Assembly (NCBI GenBank): GCA_946222435.1
Contig: CAMIOJ010000159.1
Location: forward strand, 1 to 5,687
Length of the DNA stretch: 5,687 nt
Direction of reading: 5' to 3'
Source: an uncultured Micrococcus sp.
GTDB taxonomy: Bacteria > Actinomycetota > Actinomycetes > Actinomycetales > Micrococcaceae
A program made the translations under genes and the position numbers. Positions 1-4,641 of the stretch are shown piece by piece. How positions within the stretch are numbered: position 1 is the stretch's first letter; every line of letters starts with the position of its first letter. The notes under the pieces are model-generated. The model did no database searches and was not told the DNA's origin. It worked only from the letters and a program-made list of their open reading frames with translations.

Positions 1-1011
1 GGTCGGGCGGACAGGCAGCCGCCCGAGACCCTGTTCCTGGCGACCGTCCCCGGTGCGACGCCCTCGAAGTGGGTGGACCGGTTCACCTCGCGTGAGCGCG
101 CGGTGCAGCTGGTGAACCACGACGAGTCCCAACAGACCTGGCACCTGAGGCACGACGAGCGCGGCTTCGGCCTGCACCCGCTGCCGCAGCTGGGCTACCT
201 GCGCTGGCGCCGGGACCGGTCGGTGGAGGACGTGCTGGCCGAGGCCGGCGTGGACCCGCGGCGCGCGCACGTGGTGCGGGCGTACTCCGAGCTGCCCGTG
301 GTGTGCGTGGGCAAGGATCATCTGCTCGCGGCGTGGGACGTGGAGGCGGACGGCCCCGTGCCGACGGCCGAGCTCGACCCGGCCGAGGCGATGGACCCGG
401 CGAGGTTCGCGCCTGTGCCGGAGGGTGAGGCTGAACCCGGCCCTGACGATTTCGCTCGCGAAACGGGAACGCAGGCAGGAGCACGCGCTGACGCTTTCGT
501 TCGGGAGAGCGTTGAGTCCGAGGGTGCTCTCGTTCGGGAAAGCGTCGAGTCTCCCGACGACGGCGCCCCCACTCCGCCTGCCGTCTCGCCGCGGGCATCC
601 GCCCCCAACCCCATGGACGCTCCGGAGACCCCTGGTGCGGGAGAGCGGATGGCGTTGGAGATCGTGGCCTCGGGCGCCGGGTACGTGGTGCTGCCGCAGT
701 CGGTGGCCCGCATGTTCGGGCGCAAGGACGTGGTGGTGCTGCCGCTGGAGTCCTCGCTGGACGAGGTGGTCGGGATGTCCCGCTCCGAGCGCGAGGCCGC
801 CGCCATGGCCGCCGAGCTCGCCGCGGAGGAGGCCGGCGTGGAGCCCGAGCGCGCGGACGAGCTGTTCGGCGTCACCGGCGAGCATGCTGCCGGGGACTCG
901 CGGCATCCCGGATGGGACGTCGGCCTGGCCTGGCTCAAGGAGTCCGACTCGGACCTCGTGCAGGGTTTCGTGGGCGTGAGTCGCGGGCGCAGGAGCGGCA
1001 GCTCGCGCTGA
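1..1011 (+). CDS. LysR-type substrate-binding-domain protein, 5'-truncated by the window edge
   Basis: The reading frame is open from base 1 and ends at TGA 1009-1011, giving 336 visible residues. The GTG at 73 is probably not the start, because residues 11-24 (LFLATVPGATPSKW) already look like the first beta-strand and loop of a LysR substrate-binding domain. Other family-like stretches are ELPVVCVGKDH (97-107), ALEIVASGAGYVVLPQSVAR (218-237) followed by an RKDVV-type strand, and the C-terminal block starting DVGLAWL (306-336) and ending RGRRSGSSR. Actinobacterial relatives end in a similar RGRTANSSR-like tail and often lack the N-terminal helix-turn-helix; whether this one has it cannot be seen. 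The usual role would be binding a small effector in the cytoplasm, but the ligand is unknown. The domain is expanded by two insertions: residues about 141-217, with unusual codons and repeats, and about 252-305, rich in Glu and Ala with normal codons. The family call is from remembered motifs. Confidence 0.8.
   Translation, partial: GRADRQPPETLFLATVPGATPSKWVDRFTSRERAVQLVNHDESQQTWHLRHDERGFGLHPLPQLGYLRWRRDRSVEDVLAEAGVDPRRAHVVRAYSELPVVCVGKDHLLAAWDVEADGPVPTAELDPAEAMDPARFAPVPEGEAEPGPDDFARETGTQAGARADAFVRESVESEGALVRESVESPDDGAPTPPAVSPRASAPNPMDAPETPGAGERMALEIVASGAGYVVLPQSVARMFGRKDVVVLPLESSLDEVVGMSRSEREAAAMAAELAAEEAGVEPERADELFGVTGEHAAGDSRHPGWDVGLAWLKESDSDLVQGFVGVSRGRRSGSSR
421..651 (+). other. In-frame insert with atypical codon use in the LysR-like gene
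   Basis: By direct count, 27 of 77 codons here end in A or T. The preceding 140 codons of the same gene have 7, and the following 119 have 6. The encoded segment (residues 141-217) is rich in Glu, Asp, Ala, Pro and Ser, has no clear hydrophobic strand pattern, and sits where the substrate-binding fold normally passes between its two lobes. It therefore reads as a disordered linker. The frame is kept throughout, and conserved domain sequence resumes right after it at residue 218. Either a repeat-bearing piece was inserted, or a weakly constrained linker drifted; the sharp boundaries favour insertion. Confidence 0.7.
448..551 (+). repeat. Three in-frame copies of a short near-palindromic repeat
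   Basis: Copies start at 448, 493 and 526. The second (493-518) and third (526-551) match at 23 of 26 bases, and all three differences are transitions. The first is degenerate but shares the core TTCG-Y-TCG-S-GA. Starts are 45 and 33 bases apart, so all copies stay in the same codon frame, encoding FARET, then FVRESVES, then LVRESVES. Each copy is close to palindromic: 450-463 is a perfect 6-bp inverted repeat around 2 bases (TTTCGC/GCGAAA). In the second and third copies the arms GCTTTC/GAGAGC and GCTCTC/GAAAGC pair imperfectly within a copy but perfectly between copies. Confidence 0.75.
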
Positions 1012-1037
1012 GCCGGGCGGCGCCGTGGGGGCGGCTC
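1010..1037 (+). terminator. Weak candidate terminator hairpin after the LysR-like gene
   Basis: GAGCCG (1010-1015) and CGGCTC (1032-1037) form a 6-bp stem around a 16-base G-rich loop, overlapping the stop codon. There is no T-run after it. In sequence this GC-rich, such a short stem arises easily by chance, so this is only a candidate. Confidence 0.2.
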
Positions 1038-1087
1038 TGGCCTGGGCCTCGACGTGCGTGCTGACGCCCCTCTGCTCCCCGTCCTTG

Positions 1088-1184
1088 ACCCTTCTGGATT
1101 CATGGACGTCCAAGCTGGAATCAGAAGTGCCGGAATGGGTGCCTTGTGGACCGCAGTTCCGGCAACTCTGATTCCAGAAAGGGT
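1088..1184. repeat. Imperfect inverted repeat with two competing left arms
   Basis: The main stem pairs 1115-1135 with 1157-1177. It consists of 11 bp (CTGGAATCAGA/TCTGATTCCAG), two mismatches, then 8 bp (TGCCGGAA/TTCCGGCA), around a 21-base loop. The right arm can also pair with an outer left arm at 1088-1098 (ACCCTTCTGGA), with partners at 1173-1184 and one bulged base. The 11 bp at 1115-1125 and the outer arm are therefore alternative partners for the same right-hand bases. A perfect 10-bp palindrome TGGACGTCCA (1103-1112) lies between the two left arms. No T-run follows, so a standard intrinsic terminator is not indicated. It could be a REP- or MITE-like repeat, a structured RNA element, or a terminator without a U-tract. 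Confidence 0.65.
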
Positions 1185-1301
1185 TGTTGGCCCTTGCTCC
1201 GCTCACGGCCCGGGGCATCAGGAACCGTGGGTCGCGCCGAGGGGGTTGGTCCACCACCACTGCGGCCACTGAGGCCAGGGACCCATGAACGTGACCTGCA
1301 C

Positions 1302-1307
1302 TATGCT
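1302..1307 (+). promoter_or_regulatory. Probable -10 element of a leaderless promoter
   Basis: TATGCT fits the actinobacterial TANNNT -10 pattern and ends 6 bases before the ATG at 1314, so transcription would begin at or very near the A of the start codon. The 18 bases before the ATG contain no purine-rich Shine-Dalgarno sequence, which fits leaderless translation. The -35 region is poor; GGGACC at 1278-1283, with an 18-base spacer, is the best I can offer. Confidence 0.5.
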
Positions 1308-1313
1308 CACTCC

Positions 1314-1967
1314 ATGACGCGCACCCTCGAGGAGATCTGGCCGCCCTACGGACTCGTGGTCCGGGCCGGCGGGCTGACCATGACCGCCCTGCGTGAGTCC
1401 GACGTGCCCGAGGTGGTGGCGCTGGTGGAGGCCGGCATCCACGACCCGGTCACCATGCCCTTCTCCTTCCCCTGGACCGACGCCCCCGCCGAGGAGATCC
1501 CCGGAAACTACATGCGGTTCTTCGGGCGCACCCTCGCCGGCACCGGGGAGGGGAACGCGGCGCTCGAGCTGGTCGTCCGCAGGGGCGGGGAGATCGTGGG
1601 CCTGCAGGCCCTCAACGGCCAGGACGTGCGCACCACCCGGCGCCTGGAGACCGGGTCCTGGCTGGGCCTGCGCTTCCAGGGGCAGGGCATCGGTCTGGCC
1701 ATGCGCCAGGCGATCTGCGCGGTCGCGTTCGACCACCTCGCCCTGGACGCCGTGACCTCCGGCGCCTGGGCGGACAACGCCGCGTCCCTGCGCGTCAGCG
1801 AGAAGGTCGGCTACCGGGAGACCGGCCGCGAGCAGTGGCAACGCCGCGGCGAGCCCTCCGAGATGGTCCTGCTCGAGCTGATGCCCGAGCACTTCGTCCC
1901 CGGCCCGGACACCGTGGAGGTGGAGGGAGCCGAGCCGCTGCGGAGGTTCCTGGGGCTGACGGACTGA
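1314..1967 (+). CDS. GNAT-family N-acetyltransferase (RimJ/RimL-like)
   Basis: This 217-residue protein should transfer an acetyl group from acetyl-CoA to an amine in the cytoplasm. It resembles the Acetyltransf_3 group, which includes ribosomal-protein acetyltransferases (RimJ/RimL) and antibiotic acetyltransferases; the substrate here cannot be read from sequence. A beta-strand near the N-terminus (about 20-26) leads into helix 1, EIVGLQALN (93-101) forms the central strand, QGQGIG (122-127) is the acetyl-CoA pyrophosphate-binding loop, and NAASLRVSEKVGY (155-167) is the typical late motif after the V-shaped strand. A tail of about 27 residues follows. I chose ATG 1314 because a good -10 lies just upstream and residues before it, in the same open frame, are low-complexity and unlike the family. 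It is a single-gene unit, convergent with the permease. Confidence 0.88.
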   Translation: MTRTLEEIWPPYGLVVRAGGLTMTALRESDVPEVVALVEAGIHDPVTMPFSFPWTDAPAEEIPGNYMRFFGRTLAGTGEGNAALELVVRRGGEIVGLQALNGQDVRTTRRLETGSWLGLRFQGQGIGLAMRQAICAVAFDHLALDAVTSGAWADNAASLRVSEKVGYRETGREQWQRRGEPSEMVLLELMPEHFVPGPDTVEVEGAEPLRRFLGLTD

Positions 1968-1996
1968 ACCGGCCGTCGTCGGGAAGGGTTCACGGT

Positions 1997-2055
1997 GAAG
2001 CCCTCGTTCCGATCCGGAGCGCGCGGGGCGTGCACCCGATCGGAACGAGGGCTTC
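1997..2055. terminator. Perfect 18-bp inverted repeat, probable bidirectional terminator
   Basis: GAAGCCCTCGTTCCGATC (1997-2014) is exactly complementary to 2038-2055, around a 23-base GC-rich loop. It lies between two convergent genes, 30 bases after the acetyltransferase stop and 16 bases from the permease stop, where a shared terminator is expected. Neither side has a T-run, which is common for terminators in high-GC Actinobacteria. A dispersed palindromic repeat used as a terminator is an alternative. Confidence 0.8.
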
Positions 2056-2070
2056 GGAATCGAACAGGCC

Positions 2071-3432
2071 TCAGCCGAGCCGGCCGGCCTGCGAGGCCTC
2101 GTACTCCTCGAGGTCGTCCTCGCTGACGGGCTCGGTGCCGCGCACCCGCGCCACCGCGGTCATCAGGTGGTAGACGCCCAGCGCGGCGATCGTCCCGAGG
2201 GTGATGCCGCCGAAGGCGAGGTCGCCCACCATCAGCACGGGGTCCGCGATGGCGATGATCAGGCCGGTGCCGGCGGTCATCAGGTTGATGGTGTTGGAGA
2301 AGTCCACGCGGTTCTGCACCCAGATGCGCACGCCCATCACGCCGATCATGCCGTAGAGCACGATCCCCGCACCCGCGGCCACCCCGGCCGGGATGGTGGC
2401 CACGGCGGCACCGAACTTCGGGAAGAACGCCAGGGCCAGCGCCGTCAGGCCGGCCACCCAGTACGCGGCGGTGGAGTACACCTTGGACGAGGCCATCACG
2501 CCGATGTTCTCCGCGTACGTGGTGGTGCCCACGCCACCGCCGAGGCCGGACAGGGACGTGGCGAGCCCGTCCGCGAACAGGGCGCGGCCGGTCAGCGGGT
2601 CCAGGTCCGTCTTGGTCATCAGCCCCACGGTGCGAACGTGGCCGATGTTCTCCGCGACCAGCACCAGCACCACCGGCAGGAACAGGAACACCACCTCCGC
2701 ACGGAACTCCGGCAGGTGGAACGGGGGAAGCCCGACGACGGCCGCCTCACCGATCGGGGTGAAGTCCACTTGGTGTTGGGCCACGGCCAGCAGGTACCCG
2801 ACCACGATGCCCACCAGGATGGACAGGCGCCCGAGTAGCCCGCGGAAGAGCACGGCGGACAGGACGATCGCCAGGGCGGTGCCGAAGGTGGTCACCGGCA
2901 GCTCCACCATGCCGTCCGTGGTGGCGCCGGCGAGGTTCAGGCCGATCAGCGCCACGATGGTGCCCATCACCGCCGGCGGCATGAGCGCGTGGATCCAGCC
3001 GGTGCCGGCCAGGTGCACCATCACGCCGATCAGGGCCAGGATCACGCCCACCGTGAGGATGCCGCCGAGCGCGGCGCCGACGCCGGCCATGGACACGGCC
3101 GCGGTGATCGGGGCGATGAACGCGAAGGAGCTGCCCAGGTAGGACGGCAGGCGGTTGCCGGTGATCGTCAGGAACAGCAGGGTGCCGAGGCCGGAGAAGA
3201 ACAGGGCGGTGGTGGCAGGCATGCCGGTCAGGGCGGGGACGAGCACGGTGGCGCCGAACATGGCCATCACGTGCTGCACGCCGATGCCCACGGTGCGTGG
3301 CCAGCTGAGGCGTTCGTCCGGGGCGACGACGGTGCCCGGCGTGATGGTGCGGCCGTCGCCGTGCACGCGCCAGCCGAACCCCCGGGAGGGGTCGGCGTGC
3401 CGAGCGGGTGAGGTGGGGGTGCTGTGGGCCAT
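2071..3432 (-). CDS. uraA: NCS2-family uracil/xanthine permease
   Basis: This 453-residue inner-membrane protein belongs to the NCS2 (nucleobase-ascorbate/UraA) family and most likely imports uracil with protons for pyrimidine salvage. About 14 hydrophobic segments run from residue 46 to 426 after a hydrophilic N-terminus of about 45 residues. Family landmarks are GVQHVMAMFGATVLVPALTG (51-70), the half-helix SSFAFIAP (101-108), AENIGH (260-265) and TTYAENIGVMA (303-313). By comparison with E. coli UraA, Glu261, His265 and Glu308 correspond to the substrate-binding Glu241, His245 and Glu290. The acidic C-terminal tail (about 436-446) should be cytoplasmic. ATG at 3432 is chosen because an AAGG sits 5 bases upstream; the frame stays open further upstream but that part overlaps the divergent kinase and has no membrane segment. 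Xanthine or another base as substrate cannot be excluded. No pyrimidine synthesis genes are adjacent. Confidence 0.95.
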   Translation of the reverse strand: MAHSTPTSPARHADPSRGFGWRVHGDGRTITPGTVVAPDERLSWPRTVGIGVQHVMAMFGATVLVPALTGMPATTALFFSGLGTLLFLTITGNRLPSYLGSSFAFIAPITAAVSMAGVGAALGGILTVGVILALIGVMVHLAGTGWIHALMPPAVMGTIVALIGLNLAGATTDGMVELPVTTFGTALAIVLSAVLFRGLLGRLSILVGIVVGYLLAVAQHQVDFTPIGEAAVVGLPPFHLPEFRAEVVFLFLPVVLVLVAENIGHVRTVGLMTKTDLDPLTGRALFADGLATSLSGLGGGVGTTTYAENIGVMASSKVYSTAAYWVAGLTALALAFFPKFGAAVATIPAGVAAGAGIVLYGMIGVMGVRIWVQNRVDFSNTINLMTAGTGLIIAIADPVLMVGDLAFGGITLGTIAALGVYHLMTAVARVRGTEPVSEDDLEEYEASQAGRLG

Positions 3433-3434
3433 GG

Positions 3435-3441
3435 CCGCCTT
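3435..3441 (-). promoter_or_regulatory. Ribosome binding site deciding the permease start
   Basis: On the minus strand AAGGCGG precedes the ATG; its AAGG core ends 5 bases before the start codon. It supports the 453-residue form over the long upstream extension of the same frame. Confidence 0.55.
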
Positions 3442-3502
3442 GCCGTTCAGGAGTGGATGAGGGCACCGGACCGGGCTTCGGATCGGGGCGCGCGTCGGTC
3501 TG

Positions 3503-3508
3503 TAGGGT
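3503..3508 (+). promoter_or_regulatory. Probable -10 element for the sugar kinase
   Basis: TAGGGT matches the actinobacterial TANNNT consensus. It ends 12 bases before the GTG at 3521, so transcription probably starts about 5 bases or so before the start codon. The 5' leader would be nearly absent. The GAGG at 3516-3519 is too close to the GTG to work as a normal Shine-Dalgarno site. No clear -35 is visible. Confidence 0.5.
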
Positions 3509-3509
3509 A
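3504..3509 (-). promoter_or_regulatory. Possible -10 element for the permease, overlapping the kinase -10
   Basis: On the minus strand this reads TACCCT, again TANNNT, and shares five bases with the kinase -10 because both lie around the palindrome GGTACC (3506-3511). Transcription from it would give the permease a leader of about 65 bases. The corresponding -35 would fall inside the first codons of the kinase and is weak. Plausible but unproven. Confidence 0.35.
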
Positions 3510-3520
3510 CCGTTTGAGGT

Positions 3521-4459
3521 GTGTCTGAGTACTTCGGAGTGATCGGCGAGGCCCTGGTGGACGTGGTCCTCTCGGACACCGCCACGCCCCGAGCGCACGT
3601 GGGCGGGAGCCCGCTGAACGTGGCCGTCGGTGTGAGCCGCCTGGAACGCCCCGTGCTCTTCGCCGGCCGCTTCGGCCAGGACGAGTACGGCGCCATGATC
3701 GCCGCCCATCTCGAGGGCAACGGCGTGCGCAGCCTCCTGGAGCCGGACTCCTCCCCGACGTCGCAGGCCACCGCGCGCCTGGACCCGACGGGCGCCGCCA
3801 GCTACGAGTTCGACCTCGACTGGACGCTGCCGCCCGCCGCCGCCCTCGTGCGGGACCTCTGCGCGGCCGCCGGCGGGTCCCTCAAGCACGTGCACGCCGG
3901 CTCGATCGCCACGATGCTCGCCCCCGGCGACGCCGAGGTCATGGGTCTGCTCGAGGGGCTCTCCCCGGAGACCACCGTCAGCTACGACCCCAACGTGCGG
4001 CCCAGCATCGTCCCGGACCGGGTGTTCGCCCGTGCTCGCGCCGAGGAGTCGGTGCGCCTCTCCGACGTCGTCCACGCCTCTGACGAGGACATCGCCTGGC
4101 TCTACCCGGACCGGCCGCTGCTCGAGACCCTGAAGGCGTGGCAGGCCATGGGCCCGGCGTTCGTGGTCATGACGCGCGGCGCCGAGGACATCGTGGCCGT
4201 CACTGCACACGGCGTGCGCGAGCGCCCGATCGTCCCCGTGGACGTCGCGGACACCGTGGGTGCCGGCGACTCGTTCACCGCGGCGCTCCTGGCCGCCCTC
4301 GACGACCGCTCCCTGCTCGGCGCGGCCCACCGCGAGCGGCTGCACGCCATGGACCCGGCCGACGTCGAGTCCGTGCTGATCTACGCCTCCCGCGCCTCCG
4401 CGATCACGGCGTCCCGCCCGGGCGCCGACCCGCCGACGCGGGCCGAGCTCGCGGGCTGA
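3521..4459 (+). CDS. PfkB-family carbohydrate kinase, fructokinase-like
   Basis: This 312-residue cytoplasmic enzyme should phosphorylate a sugar with ATP; fructose is the best guess. The N-terminal strand FGVIGEALVD (5-14) ends in the Asp that contacts sugar in ribokinase-fold enzymes. GGSPLNVAVGVSRL (28-41) is the N-terminal PfkB motif, followed by FAGRFGQDEYG (47-57). YDPNVRPSI (155-163) is characteristic of fructokinases. DTVGAGDSF (244-252) is the C-terminal PfkB signature, with the GAG anion hole and catalytic base Asp250. The length is normal for the family. GTG at 3521 is the first possible start, because an in-frame stop lies at 3515-3517, and the family fold begins at once. It is a monocistronic gene, divergent from the permease and convergent with malate dehydrogenase. 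No transporter, PTS or glycosidase gene is adjacent to name the sugar, so 2-keto-3-deoxygluconate or another sugar remains possible. Confidence 0.93.
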   Translation: MSEYFGVIGEALVDVVLSDTATPRAHVGGSPLNVAVGVSRLERPVLFAGRFGQDEYGAMIAAHLEGNGVRSLLEPDSSPTSQATARLDPTGAASYEFDLDWTLPPAAALVRDLCAAAGGSLKHVHAGSIATMLAPGDAEVMGLLEGLSPETTVSYDPNVRPSIVPDRVFARARAEESVRLSDVVHASDEDIAWLYPDRPLLETLKAWQAMGPAFVVMTRGAEDIVAVTAHGVRERPIVPVDVADTVGAGDSFTAALLAALDDRSLLGAAHRERLHAMDPADVESVLIYASRASAITASRPGADPPTRAELAG

Positions 4460-4470
4460 CGACGACGCGG

Positions 4471-4552
4471 GCGGACACCGTCCGACGCAGAGCGGTCACA
4501 ACACGCCGCGTGCGGACGCCGTCGGACGCAGAATGGTCACAACACGCCGCGT
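4471..4552. repeat. Two tandem copies of a 41-bp repeat
   Basis: Copy 1 (4471-4511) and copy 2 (4512-4552) abut exactly and match at 37 of 41 bases. The last 18 bases (GGTCACAACACGCCGCGT) are identical, while the four differences fall in the first 23. The first copy contains a small perfect hairpin CGGAC/GTCCG (4472-4484), broken in the second by one change. The array starts 11 bases after the kinase stop codon. Confidence 0.85.
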
Positions 4553-4582
4553 GCCATGTCTCCAGACGGCGTGTCGTGACCA
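4534..4582. terminator. Hairpin formed by the end of the 41-bp repeat and an inverted partial copy
   Basis: 4534-4549 pairs with 4567-4582 over 16 bp with a single mismatch (4541 against 4575), around a 17-base loop. The left arm is part of repeat copy 2. The same sequence in copy 1 (4494-4508) could pair with the same right arm instead. The position between convergent genes suggests a terminator for the kinase transcript and a back-up for malate dehydrogenase. No T-run follows on either strand. Confidence 0.6.
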
Positions 4583-4589
4583 CCCTGAG

Positions 4590-4623
4590 GGGCGGGCGGC
4601 GTCCCGTCGTCCGGCGCCCGCCC
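4590..4623. terminator. GC-only hairpin, probable terminator of malate dehydrogenase
   Basis: GGGCGGGCG (4590-4598) and CGCCCGCCC (4615-4623) form a perfect 9-bp stem around a 16-base loop, beginning 18 bases past the malate dehydrogenase stop codon on the minus strand. There is no T-run. The all-G/C stem would be very stable. Confidence 0.55.
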
Positions 4624-4641
4624 GTTCCCCAGCGGGCTCGC

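Larger units (their letters stand above)
1012..1313. other. 302-bp non-coding gap between the LysR-like and acetyltransferase genes
   Basis: No convincing gene is present on either strand. Short open frames here have no family-like sequence and use codons unlike the neighbours. The middle part (about 1086-1190) is visibly less GC-rich than the flanks and holds the inverted repeat described separately. The last 30 bases hold a probable promoter for the acetyltransferase. In the remainder (about 1038-1085 and 1190-1290) I see nothing beyond short GC-rich palindromes. Confidence 0.7.

Noticed and set aside
73..75. GTG as the start of the LysR-like gene
   Set aside because: The frame stays open back to base 1 and the upstream residues match the first strand of the domain, so the real start is outside the window.
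1088..1184. Insertion sequence remnant
   Set aside because: No transposase fragment or target-site duplication is visible, so only an inverted repeat is claimed.
1054..1272. 72-codon open frame on the plus strand
   Set aside because: It lies across the inverted repeat, its codons are unlike those of the real genes, and the protein has no recognisable pattern.
1146..1313. N-terminal extension of the acetyltransferase
   Set aside because: The 56 extra residues are low-complexity and not family-like, and the promoter evidence points to ATG 1314.
3433..3771. 113-residue N-terminal extension of the permease
   Set aside because: It runs antisense through the kinase start, has no membrane segment, and a ribosome binding site precedes ATG 3432.
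2747..4345. 532-codon minus-strand open frame
   Set aside because: It spans parts of two real genes in the wrong frames; its His/Arg/Gly-rich composition is the usual shadow product of GC-rich DNA.
4471..4552. CRISPR-like repeat
   Set aside because: There are only two copies, they abut directly with no spacer, and no cas gene is nearby.
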